Shown: positions 18,315-26,569, numbered from the stretch's first letter. The stretch is 64,000 nt of DNA from Chitinophaga fulva (GCF_012927205.1 NZ_JABBGC010000003.1:1116001-1180000); one strand, 5' to 3'. Notes: a model not told the origin generated them from the sequence alone. Numbers and translations: made by a program.

Positions 18315-18331
18315 TTGCAACAATGTTTCAT
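18315..18331. promoter_or_regulatory. operator of the lanthipeptide regulon (copy 1)
   Basis: TTGCAACAATGTTTCAT matches 16 of 17 bases of the palindrome found twice at the lanT promoter (32167-32183 and 32203-32219). It is centred at 18323, about 38 nt before the ATG of the next gene, over the region where a -33 element would lie. The dyad is 7-1-7/8-1-8 in form (TTGmAACA-N-TGTTkCAA). Confidence 0.75.
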
Positions 18332-18348
18332 TTCTGAAATACATATCC

Positions 18349-18356
18349 TATATTTG
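18349..18356 (+). promoter_or_regulatory. -7 box of the exporter/receptor/precursor operon
   Basis: TATATTTG matches TAnnTTTG exactly and ends 4 nt before the ATG at 18361. Transcription should therefore start at or next to the start codon, giving a leaderless mRNA. Confidence 0.7.
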
Positions 18357-18360
18357 CTCC

Positions 18361-18696
18361 ATGCACCCAAAACCATTTGACATCACCCGCAGATTACTGG
18401 CCTTCTTCCTGATGGCCCTGCTGGTTTTTGTGCAGATGGTAAAACTGCTCCACCATCATCCGGCTACCGGCCAGGGTTATACGACGCATTATCACGGGCT
18501 GAATGATCAGCAGGTACAGGCATCACATGCCTGCGAGATCTGCGACTTTCAGCTGGCCAAAGATGCGACTGTTCCGGATTTCATTTCTTCTCCGCAGATA
18601 CTATCCATTCCATACATTTCTTTCTCTTTCTTTACAGCAAACGGACACCCTGGCGCACAACAAGTGCAGACCAACAGAGGCCCACCTACAGTGTGA
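18361..18696 (+). CDS. small His/Cys-containing membrane protein, first gene of the lanthipeptide operon
   Basis: A 111-residue protein with one N-terminal hydrophobic segment (LLAFFLMALLVFVQMVKLL), then a His cluster (HHHPATGQGYTTHYHG) and a Cys-x-x-Cys motif (HACEICDFQLAKDA). It ends in Asn-Arg-Gly-Pro-Pro. This layout resembles the DUF2946-like small proteins that often precede TonB receptor genes in Bacteroidota and may bind metal. The His and Cys groups suggest metal binding in the periplasm, but no function is proven. It starts 4 nt after a -7 box and is followed 58 nt later by the ABC ATPase gene. Confidence 0.7.
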   Translation: MHPKPFDITRRLLAFFLMALLVFVQMVKLLHHHPATGQGYTTHYHGLNDQQVQASHACEICDFQLAKDATVPDFISSPQILSIPYISFSFFTANGHPGAQQVQTNRGPPTV

Positions 18697-18754
18697 TCTT
18701 TTATCTAAGACCACTTTCCGTTTCTGCTTCATTGTACCCGTATCGCTGTAACTT

Positions 18755-19465
18755 ATGCTGCAAGCTATTGCGTTGACCAAAACATTTGGCCGTCATACTG
18801 CGCTGCATGCGCTCGACCTGTCTGTAGCCAAAGGTGAAATTTTCTGCCTGCTGGGGCCTAACGGCGCCGGCAAAACCACTACCATCAGTTGTTTTCTGGG
18901 GTTTCTGTCGCCAACGTCCGGAGAGGCGCTGGTAAATGGAATACCGGTGTTCAGCCGGCCACAGGAAGCACGGCGGCATCTCGCCTATATACCCGAGACC
19001 GTTACCTTGTACCCTTATCTGAGCGGGCTGGAGAACCTGACCTTTTTCCATTCGCTCACCGGTGAACAACTTGCCAAAGATGCTGCCATCAAACTATTGC
19101 TGGACGCAGGTTTACAGGAATCAGCCATTCACCGGGCAGTACAAAGTTATTCCAAAGGGATGCGGCAGAAAGTAGGTATTGCTATAGCCACTGCTAAAAA
19201 CGCAGGGGCTCTGCTGCTGGACGAGCCCACTTCCGGGCTGGACCCCAGCGCCAGCAACGAGTTCTCCGCATTGCTGCGGCGCTTTAGCCAGGAAGGCCGC
19301 GCCGTATTAATGGCCACCCATGATATTTACCGCGCCAAAGAAGTCGCCACCCGCATCGGTATTATGCGGGACGGACATCTGCTGACCATCATGGAAGCCG
19401 CTGCAATAGATCACTACACGCTGGAAAACAGCTACATGGAATACATGGAAACATCCACCTGGTAA
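18755..19465 (+). CDS. ABC transporter ATP-binding protein
   Basis: A 236-residue ABC ATPase. Walker A is GPNGAGKTT near residue 36, the signature is the variant YSKGMRQK near 130, Walker B is ALLLDEPTSGLD near 150 and the switch His is in MATHD. It belongs to the DrrA/CcmA-like ATPases that pair with ABC-2 permeases. Two large permeases follow (gap 13 nt, then a 17-nt overlap), so this ATPase should energise them. In the lanthipeptide context it may give self-protection or export. Other members of this arrangement sit beside TonB receptors for metal chelators. Confidence 0.92.
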   Translation: MLQAIALTKTFGRHTALHALDLSVAKGEIFCLLGPNGAGKTTTISCFLGFLSPTSGEALVNGIPVFSRPQEARRHLAYIPETVTLYPYLSGLENLTFFHSLTGEQLAKDAAIKLLLDAGLQESAIHRAVQSYSKGMRQKVGIAIATAKNAGALLLDEPTSGLDPSASNEFSALLRRFSQEGRAVLMATHDIYRAKEVATRIGIMRDGHLLTIMEAAAIDHYTLENSYMEYMETSTW

Positions 19466-19478
19466 CAAACATCCTGAT

Positions 19479-20858
19479 ATGATCAGCATAATTGCCATCA
19501 AAGAATGGCACATGGTGTCGCGTAATTACACCATGGCCGTCACCCTGTTGTCTGCACTGGTGCTGTCCGGCATCGCTGCTGCCGGCTCACGCCTGCTATA
19601 CCGGCAGGAGCAACAGCAGCGGGAAGCGGCCAACCGGCAGTTCCGGCAGCAGTGGGAACAGTTGCGTACAGATGATCCGCACAGCGCAGCGCATTTCGGT
19701 ACCTATATCTTCAAACCGCTCACACCACTGAGCCGTTTCGATAATGGGCTGGCCCCGTTCACCGGCAATGCCATGCGGATTGAAGCGCATGTACAGCATA
19801 ACATGGCCACGCCACCACCGGGGCCTGCTGATCTTTACCTGCGCTTTGGCGCGCTCACACCGGCAACGGTACTGCAACTGTTTTTTCCGCTATTTCTTTT
19901 CTTCCTGTGTTTCAACAGTTATACACAAGAGAAAACCAGTGGCACGCTGCGGTTACAGTTGATACAGGGCGCCACGCTACGCAGCATCATACGTGGCAAA
20001 GCACTGCTATATCTGGGCATTATGGTCACCATACTATTACTCTCCATGCTGCTGTATTTCCCAATGATGGCTACCGGCAGCGCTCTGCCTTGCATATTAC
20101 TATTGGTGGTTAGTTATGGCTGCTACGCCGGCATCTTTGTGTTGCTCGGCCTCTGGCTCTCTACTGTGGCCCGCCACGCCGGGCAGTCATTATTACTGCT
20201 ATGTGGCATCTGGTTGTGCTGGCACATCCTGTTGCCCCGGCTGGCGGCAGCTACGGGAGAAGCGCTTTACCCACTGCCATCTCAACCATCTGTACAGGAA
20301 AAAATTGATCAGGCTATCAAAACAGGCATCGATGGCAATGACCCCAGGGATGCCCGTACCGCCCGCCTGGAACAATCGGTACTGCAACAGTACAAGGTCA
20401 GCAGCCTTGATCAGCTGCCGGTGAATTTCGACGCTATCCGGTTGCAGGCAGATGAAGACTATACACAACGGGTATACGAAAAATATGCGGTAATGACAGA
20501 CAGCCTGATACGATTACAAAACAGCGTGCAGCACTACCTGGTACTGGCTGATCCGTATCTCGCCATTCGCGGTATTTCCATGGCACTGTGTGGCACAGAC
20601 TATGAACATCAGTATCATTTTAACCAGGCGGCAGTACAGTACCGCAATGCTTTCATCCGCCGGTTGAACAATGCCATGGCTGATGGCGGAGAACAAGGCC
20701 ACCGCCTGTATGAGCAGATGCCGGCTTTTCAATACGAACCTCCTGCCACCATACGGGTACTGCGAAAGCTGTGGTTGCCCTCCCTGTCTTTACTGTTATG
20801 GTTGATGATCAGTATTTCACTTTTAAACCGTTCCGCCAGACATGCATCGATTCAATAA
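19479..20858 (+). CDS. ABC-2 type permease, DUF3526-like (first of pair)
   Basis: A 459-residue membrane protein. One membrane segment near the N-terminus precedes a ~110-residue extracytoplasmic loop. A cluster of four or five segments follows (VLQLFFPLFLFFLCF, ALLYLGIMVTILLLSMLLYFP, CILLLVVSYGCYAGIFVLLGLWL, LLLLCGIWLCWHILLP), then a second long soluble region and a last segment. The DUF3526 family has this shape: paired permeases with large soluble insertions. SYTQEKTSGTLRLQLIQGA before the second segment group is typical of ABC-2 exporters. It overlaps the next permease gene by 17 nt. Together with the ATPase it probably forms a heterodimeric exporter. Confidence 0.85.
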   Translation: MISIIAIKEWHMVSRNYTMAVTLLSALVLSGIAAAGSRLLYRQEQQQREAANRQFRQQWEQLRTDDPHSAAHFGTYIFKPLTPLSRFDNGLAPFTGNAMRIEAHVQHNMATPPPGPADLYLRFGALTPATVLQLFFPLFLFFLCFNSYTQEKTSGTLRLQLIQGATLRSIIRGKALLYLGIMVTILLLSMLLYFPMMATGSALPCILLLVVSYGCYAGIFVLLGLWLSTVARHAGQSLLLLCGIWLCWHILLPRLAAATGEALYPLPSQPSVQEKIDQAIKTGIDGNDPRDARTARLEQSVLQQYKVSSLDQLPVNFDAIRLQADEDYTQRVYEKYAVMTDSLIRLQNSVQHYLVLADPYLAIRGISMALCGTDYEHQYHFNQAAVQYRNAFIRRLNNAMADGGEQGHRLYEQMPAFQYEPPATIRVLRKLWLPSLSLLLWLMISISLLNRSARHASIQ

Positions 20859-22287
20859 ATACCTGTCCGTAGTGCAGCAGGAATGGCGCCTGTTATGCCG
20901 CACCAGGCTACTGCCGGTGGTGGCAGCCATCCTGTTGCCTGCCGCAGTGATAGCGCTGTACTATGGTCATAACGTGTCCGCAAAACAACAGGCTGCTGTT
21001 GACAGCCTGCAACAACATTATCAGCAACAGCTGGCCACCCTGCGTGGACAATTACAAGCCGACACCAGCACTCCACAGGGCAAAGCAGCATACATAGCTG
21101 CCAGTTGGCCTATAGTGGCCGATCACCGGCTGCACGCTGTGGTGTGGTATCCGCCGGCCCCGGGAGCAGCGCTGTCTATCGGCATGAGCGACCTCGCCAA
21201 ATATTATTACCCTATAGCGGTGAAAAGCAGCTATACACCTACGGAAGAAAAGATCAGTAATCCGCTGCAACTGGCTACCGGCAATTTCGATACTGCCTTC
21301 CTGCTTATTTACCTGATGCCATTGCTCTCTATCTGCACCAGTTGTCAGCTACTATCACAGGAAAAAGAACAAGGCACCTTATCGCTGCTGTTGGTCCAGC
21401 ATGGCGCACTCACCCGTTTGCTCCTGCTACGGTTGCTGATACGTTACCTGATCTTATTGTCAGGCATGTTATTGATTGGCACCGCCGGCATGGCGATGGC
21501 TGTATCTACACATGGTTTTCCATGGCGGGAATGGGCCGCCTGGATGGGCATCACCGCCGCTTGGTTGTCTTTCTGGATGGGCCTCATTTGGTTTGTGATT
21601 GCCTGGAACCAGCATACCACCACCAACCTGGTATTGCTTTTCAGCCTTTGGTTATTACTGTTGATTGTATTGCCCGCCAGTTATAGGTTGATGACCAATC
21701 AGCCACGGATAGATGACACCGCCACGAATGCCGCGGTGCAACGACAGCTGGAATGGGACACCTGGGACCTTCCCAAACGGCAGCTGCTGGACAGCTTTTA
21801 TCAGGCCTATCCACAGTACCGTAATGCGCAGGCTTATGATACCGGCATACACAGCTCCCGTCACGCGATGGCTTATTATTCACTGGTAGACCAGCGCATG
21901 CAACGTATCCTCGCGGCACAGGAGGCCAACAAACATGAGGCTCAACAAATGCTGGACGCTTCGGTGAGATATAACCCGGCCGTATACACGCAATTGTTGC
22001 TCAACAGTATCGCCCGGACGGATATCGCTGATTATGATCATTTCCGTGAAGAAACCCGCCGCTTCCGCGATCAATGGAAACAATTCTTTTACCAGCGGCA
22101 TTTTCAAGATCAACAACTGACGGAGGCCGACTATCAGTCATTGCCTGTCTACCATCCGTCGTATGATCCCGAAAGCCCTACCCGCTGGCGAAGTGGCATC
22201 CTGTACCTGCTGGCATTGACAGCCGTCGCACTTGGCGCCGGGATACTGGTACTGAAAAGAAAATTGAATGATCTCTATAAAATATGA
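20842..22287 (+). CDS. ABC-2 type permease, DUF3526-like (second of pair)
   Basis: A 481-residue paralogue of the preceding permease with the same layout: an N-terminal membrane helix (LLPVVAAILLPAAVIALYYG), a soluble domain of ~110 residues, a central set of four or five helices with LSQEKEQGTLSLLLVQHGALTRLLLLRLLIRYLILLSGMLL, a long soluble segment and a final helix (GILYLLALTAVALGAGILVL). It starts inside the end of the first permease gene and its stop overlaps the TonB receptor start (ATGA), so translation of these genes is coupled. Its likely role is as the second half of the exporter. Confidence 0.85.
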   Translation: MHRFNKYLSVVQQEWRLLCRTRLLPVVAAILLPAAVIALYYGHNVSAKQQAAVDSLQQHYQQQLATLRGQLQADTSTPQGKAAYIAASWPIVADHRLHAVVWYPPAPGAALSIGMSDLAKYYYPIAVKSSYTPTEEKISNPLQLATGNFDTAFLLIYLMPLLSICTSCQLLSQEKEQGTLSLLLVQHGALTRLLLLRLLIRYLILLSGMLLIGTAGMAMAVSTHGFPWREWAAWMGITAAWLSFWMGLIWFVIAWNQHTTTNLVLLFSLWLLLLIVLPASYRLMTNQPRIDDTATNAAVQRQLEWDTWDLPKRQLLDSFYQAYPQYRNAQAYDTGIHSSRHAMAYYSLVDQRMQRILAAQEANKHEAQQMLDASVRYNPAVYTQLLLNSIARTDIADYDHFREETRRFRDQWKQFFYQRHFQDQQLTEADYQSLPVYHPSYDPESPTRWRSGILYLLALTAVALGAGILVLKRKLNDLYKI

Positions 22288-24422
22288 ACATGCATAAAAC
22301 ATTACCTGCATTGATAGGTCTTAGTGCTATTTCCCTGTACAGTTATGGCCAGCACAATACCGACAGCCTGCGCAAACAACGGTTGCGGGAAGTCATCGTA
22401 CTGGATAAAAAGAAAACCATGAAAGCAGACAGTATGGCGGCCACCCTACGACTGGAAGGCCGGTTGCTGGAGACGCCACAAAATATCATCAGTGTGACCA
22501 GTGAACTGGTCCGCGAACAAGGCGGACTGGAAATGAAAGACATTGTCCGCAACGCTAGTGGCGTAAAGATGGGTTACAACAGCTCCGTATTCGATGCTTC
22601 CACCTCCATTATGGTGAGGGGTTTCGGCGCCATCACGTATGTCAACGGTATGCCGCAACGCAGTACTATGGGCGCCCTCATTGATGATGCTGCCATGATA
22701 GAACGGGTGGACTTCGTCAAAGGCCCCGCCGGTTTCCTGCTCTCTTCCGGAGAACCCGGCGGGAGCATCAACATCACCACCAAAACGCCTGGTCCGCAAC
22801 GTATCCGGCAGATAGAAGCCGCTGGTGGCAGTTTCGGATTGTTGCGTGTATCCGCCGACGTAGGTGCGGCTGTTCCCGCGAAAGGATTTTCCTATCGTAT
22901 CAATGCGGCCTATCAACAACAACAGAGTTTCCAGGACTTCATCAAAACACGGAAATACATCGCGTCGCCGGTGTTACAATATAATTTTAAGCCCGGCACC
23001 TGGCTGCTGGCAGAATACAACCTCATACGCATGACCGCCGACGGAGGCAGTAGTGTTACGCAAACCGGTACCGATGCCGATGTGCTGCAACACCGCATCG
23101 GCAACAATTACGCCGGCGATCCCAACCTCCCGCAATCCTATACCATGTCACAAAGCGTGCGGCTGATGTTCTCTCACCGCTTCAACAGCCGCTGGAAAAT
23201 GACGGTCCAATCGAAGTATACCGCAACGCCAAGCGCAGCATGGTCCCTGCTTTCCGACAACTACTCCCCTGTTAATTTCGACAATACGAATATTACAAAG
23301 CGGATGTCACAGTATAGCTATGTGAATGGGCGGGTAGCTGCAGTACAAGCTTATATCAACGGCACATTCAACACGGGCCGCTCGGTAAGTCATCAACTGG
23401 TGGCAGGCATCGACTACAACTACAGTAAAGACGATTTCTCCGTAGCCTACGGTCAGTACAAATTCGCATTCGACCGTAACCATCCACAGTATGGCTTGCC
23501 GAAGGATAGCGTACAGGCATTGGGCAAACCAAGGCTGATTGTCAGAGAAAACAACTGGTGGTCTGCCTTTGTCTACAACACCACCCGCGTACATCAAAAC
23601 TGGCTCTTCAACTATGGCGGCCGTTTTACTTTCAACATGCCCGTTACCACCAATGCAAAGACACCACTGAGAAATGAAACCGCCTTCTCCCCGAGACTGG
23701 GCATTACCCGCCTGTTCGGTGAAAACACCAGCGTATATGCAGTGTACGACCAGTCGTTCATTCCGCAGGCTGGTGCTGACTTTGCCGGCAACAACTTTAA
23801 GCCGTTGCGAGGCAACAGCTTTGAAGTGGGCGCCAAACGCGAATGGTTCCAGCGCAAGCTGATCACGACCCTGGCTGGTTATCATATTATCAAAAACAAC
23901 CTGTTGGTATCCGATCTGCAACATCCTGGTTTCAGCCGGCAGATAGGACAAGCCACCAGCACAGGTGTGGAAGCAGACATCATCGGACGGCTGTCTGAGC
24001 GTTTCACCGTATCCGCCAATTATGCCTATACGTACGCTATTACCAGCAAAGACACCCGCCCGGAAAATGAAGGCACCCGGCTGGCCTTTACACCGGAACA
24101 GATGATCAACACCTGGGTGCAGTATGCCATCCCTGTGACTGCGAAGGCCCGCCTGAGCATCAGCGCCGGACAAAGCACTGTTACCCGCACCGCTACCTAC
24201 ACACCAGACGTATACCTGAAAGGCTACACGAAACTGGACGCGGGAGTTGCCTGGGATGCAGGTCGCTGGTATGTGCGGGTAATTGCGGATAACCTCACCA
24301 ACAAAAGATATTTCTCCAGTGGCGATATTCTCATCGGCTCTATTCATGAAGGCGTAAAAAGCTACTACTACATAGAAGGAGCGCCTATTTCATTCAAAGC
24401 CTTTGCGGGCGTGAGACTATAG
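22284..24422 (+). CDS. siderophore-type TonB-dependent receptor in the lanthipeptide operon
   Basis: A 712-residue outer-membrane receptor. A signal peptide ends near Tyr-Gly-Gln. There is no carboxypeptidase-regulatory domain and no STN domain, so it is unlike the SusC proteins in this window. The plug begins LREVIVLDKKK and includes TPQNIISVTSELVREQGGLEMKDIVRNASGVKMG, SIMVRGFGA, VDFVKGPAGFLLSSGEPGGSINITTKTP, which is the FhuA/FecA/Fiu-like siderophore-receptor pattern. The barrel ends in FAGVRL. It overlaps the second permease by 4 nt and lies 80 nt before the precursor gene. It may re-import the lanthipeptide or a metal complex, or transport an unrelated chelator. Confidence 0.9.
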   Translation: MNMHKTLPALIGLSAISLYSYGQHNTDSLRKQRLREVIVLDKKKTMKADSMAATLRLEGRLLETPQNIISVTSELVREQGGLEMKDIVRNASGVKMGYNSSVFDASTSIMVRGFGAITYVNGMPQRSTMGALIDDAAMIERVDFVKGPAGFLLSSGEPGGSINITTKTPGPQRIRQIEAAGGSFGLLRVSADVGAAVPAKGFSYRINAAYQQQQSFQDFIKTRKYIASPVLQYNFKPGTWLLAEYNLIRMTADGGSSVTQTGTDADVLQHRIGNNYAGDPNLPQSYTMSQSVRLMFSHRFNSRWKMTVQSKYTATPSAAWSLLSDNYSPVNFDNTNITKRMSQYSYVNGRVAAVQAYINGTFNTGRSVSHQLVAGIDYNYSKDDFSVAYGQYKFAFDRNHPQYGLPKDSVQALGKPRLIVRENNWWSAFVYNTTRVHQNWLFNYGGRFTFNMPVTTNAKTPLRNETAFSPRLGITRLFGENTSVYAVYDQSFIPQAGADFAGNNFKPLRGNSFEVGAKREWFQRKLITTLAGYHIIKNNLLVSDLQHPGFSRQIGQATSTGVEADIIGRLSERFTVSANYAYTYAITSKDTRPENEGTRLAFTPEQMINTWVQYAIPVTAKARLSISAGQSTVTRTATYTPDVYLKGYTKLDAGVAWDAGRWYVRVIADNLTNKRYFSSGDILIGSIHEGVKSYYYIEGAPISFKAFAGVRL

Positions 24423-24502
24423 CCACCTAAGATATTGCGCGCAACAAGGGGATAAGCCGAAACCCCATAACAGTAGGCATAAACTATCAAAAACACTATT
24501 TT

Positions 24503-24685
24503 ATGAAAGAACAATCCATCAATCTCCAGCTGAGCATCGACGATCTGAAAATTGACAGCTTCGTTACCAGCCTTGACAACGAAATGAACATGCGTCTTGC
24601 TGGTGGTCTCGCGGGCCAGAGCCACCCTACGCATACCCTGCAAACAGATGATGAGGGGCACCTGTGCACCACTATTATCTGCTAA
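24503..24685 (+). CDS. pinensin-family class I lanthipeptide precursor
   Basis: A 60-residue precursor. The leader (residues 1-35) is acidic and amphipathic and ends in a double-Gly-type site, RLAGG at 31-35, followed by LAG. Cleavage after Gly35 would give a 25-residue core; after Gly38, 22 residues. The core holds Ser40, Thr43, Thr45, Thr48, Thr57, Thr58 and Cys55, Cys60, so up to two (methyl)lanthionine rings and up to four extra dehydrated residues are possible. It also holds His41, His44, His53, Asp49, Asp50 and Glu51. The leader LQLSIDDLKIDSFVTSL resembles the pinensin leader family; pinensins are antifungal lanthipeptides from Chitinophaga. Identity to pinensin itself cannot be checked here. 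Confidence 0.88.
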   Translation: MKEQSINLQLSIDDLKIDSFVTSLDNEMNMRLAGGLAGQSHPTHTLQTDDEGHLCTTIIC

Positions 24686-24704
24686 GGTTATACGAACGGA
24701 AAGT

Positions 24705-24736
24705 AAAAGGGAGATACTGATCAGTATCTCCCTTTT
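24705..24736. terminator. bidirectional terminator between the two lanthipeptide operons
   Basis: A perfect 32-bp palindrome with half-site AAAAGGGAGATACTGA. It gives a hairpin with terminal TTTT on either strand. It lies 19 nt after the precursor stop and 3 nt after the cyclase stop on the other strand, so it terminates both convergent operons. Confidence 0.85.
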
Positions 24737-24739
24737 CAA

Positions 24740-26569
24740 TTAATCGGCTTTTATAAAACATTGTCGCTGCGTGGAAAGTGTTTGCGCTACCAGCGCCGCG
24801 ACCGCCTGCTCCCGGTCGGCCGTATTGAAACAGCGGACCAATATCTCTTCCAGCGTGTACCCGCCCTGAAGATGATCAAAGATGGCAGCCGTCAGTTTTC
24901 CCACCGGAAAAACTGCCACACCGTATTCACAGGCTTGCAGCAGATAATAATACTCACCCATCTCCCCAGGTTCCTCCTGACGGTCCCACTGCCATTGCGT
25001 GCGGCATAACACTACCTGTTCCACCACCGCCCACTTCAGCTGCAACAGCCTTTCTGGCGCGGATTCCGGCTGCATGCCGATGATTTCTCTCCTTCTGGTG
25101 TAATATAACAACCCCCTGTGTTGTCTCCACAGGGAAGTGAGTTGTTGCTCAAATGTAAAACAGTCCATCGCCTGCAAATAGCGCTCCTCCGGCAAAACGT
25201 TTATTGACTCTCGCAAAATACCTTCCAGTACATCAATACTGTTTACATCCGGTAATATCCACCCATTTTTTCTCAACAGCCGGAACGTATGTGCATAGTG
25301 CCTGGAAAATAGTTGCTGTTTGATTTCCCCCGGAGCATACAAGGGCGCGGCCTGTCGATCAACACCAATAACAGGGTGTAATACTCCATCTTCGTGGCAA
25401 GGCATCAATACCGAAGCCAGCATATATCCCACGCCGGCCAGCCCGGAGAACAGTCCCGGGTCCTGCATCATCGTAGGTACGTAGCTGTTATACGTACCGT
25501 GCGCCTGGCGGTAACGTACCGCCTGTAAAGCCAGCGTTTGTGCCGTTTGCCGGAGTACTGGTCTTTGCAATGCTTCCGCCGACTGCAACAACAGCAAAAC
25601 AATACCGCCGTAACCACTGCACAGGGTAAAGTCGCCCCGCTTCAGCTGCCGCACATCTTCCAGCGAGCGTTGCACGGCATCTTCTACCTGCTGCAACCAC
25701 ATGGGCTGCTGCATTTGTTTATACGCAAACAAACGGGCGATGCCTATCCCCGCTGCGCCATGAGCCCAGGTATTTGTCTCAGCAGCATCTTTTCGGAAAC
25801 GCCGGATATCCCAGTGAAAGAAGTCCTCTCGTTCGAGGCTGGTGCTGGTCAGGCGCAGGTCCAGCCAATTACGGCCTGCTGCATCATAGTACTGCATCTC
25901 ATATTCCAATGCCTGTTCAGCCAAATATTGCAGCCCTTCATCCCTGAAGTACGCCGCCACCTGCATCAGCGCATAGGCGATTCCGGAAGCGCCATGTGAG
26001 AACCCGGTCAGGCAGTCGTAACTCATCTTCACGTGGCCCCATCTCCATCCTTTCGGGGCTAATCGCGCCTGTTGGACCAGGATATCCGTCAGGGAGCGGA
26101 TCAGCGGCAGCAGCGTTTCCTCCTGCGTATGTGCATGCAGGTAAGTCAGCACAAACAGATTCCCGGCATGACCGCTCAGCCAGTCGTCCTGCAATACGCC
26201 TTGCAGGATACCTTCCTTGAAATGCGCCGTCAATTCCAGCGCCCGGTCCAGGTAGCGCTGCTGCGCTGTAGCCTCATACATTTTGATGCATAGGTACAAC
26301 AGCCCCGTGGCGCCGGTGCAAAACGTATAGTACTGTTGCTGTAGCGCCCTGGGATGGTACAGCAGTGTATCCGATGCCGTTATACAAACATCCAGGTAAG
26401 GCTGCTCTTTGTAAGAGTCGTATAACCGCAGGTAAAATAAAATAACGCCGGCACTACCGTTGAACAGGTCTGCTTTTTCTGCTATCGTTGACGGTTGGAG
26501 ACCGGGCAGTACCATCTGTGCAATACGGTGTAATTCCGCTTCTATGATCATTTTATCAGGGGATTCCAT
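24740..26569 (-). CDS. LanC-type lanthionine cyclase with C-terminal extension and degenerate zinc site
   Basis: 609 residues from the ATG at 26569, or 603 from 26551. Residues ~30-395 form a LanC alpha/alpha toroid with repeats FNGSAG, CTGATG, LSGHAGN, SHGASG, WAHGAAG, CSGYGG and SGLAGVG. It should add Cys thiols to dehydrated Ser/Thr of the precursor. The catalytic Asp (DDWLSG, 128-129) and His192 are kept, but the usual zinc motifs WC(H/Y)G and CHG read WAHG (Ala269) and CSG (Cys317-Ser318), so two of three ligands are missing. Residues ~412-609 are an extra domain of unknown function. The start overlaps the LanB C-terminal gene. Confidence 0.88.
   Translation of the reverse strand: MESPDKMIIEAELHRIAQMVLPGLQPSTIAEKADLFNGSAGVILFYLRLYDSYKEQPYLDVCITASDTLLYHPRALQQQYYTFCTGATGLLYLCIKMYEATAQQRYLDRALELTAHFKEGILQGVLQDDWLSGHAGNLFVLTYLHAHTQEETLLPLIRSLTDILVQQARLAPKGWRWGHVKMSYDCLTGFSHGASGIAYALMQVAAYFRDEGLQYLAEQALEYEMQYYDAAGRNWLDLRLTSTSLEREDFFHWDIRRFRKDAAETNTWAHGAAGIGIARLFAYKQMQQPMWLQQVEDAVQRSLEDVRQLKRGDFTLCSGYGGIVLLLLQSAEALQRPVLRQTAQTLALQAVRYRQAHGTYNSYVPTMMQDPGLFSGLAGVGYMLASVLMPCHEDGVLHPVIGVDRQAAPLYAPGEIKQQLFSRHYAHTFRLLRKNGWILPDVNSIDVLEGILRESINVLPEERYLQAMDCFTFEQQLTSLWRQHRGLLYYTRRREIIGMQPESAPERLLQLKWAVVEQVVLCRTQWQWDRQEEPGEMGEYYYLLQACEYGVAVFPVGKLTAAIFDHLQGGYTLEEILVRCFNTADREQAVAALVAQTLSTQRQCFIKAD

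Noticed and set aside
24435..24444. Palindrome TTGCGCGCAA as an independent operator
   Set aside because: Short, single copy; only reported as part of a possible degenerate site.
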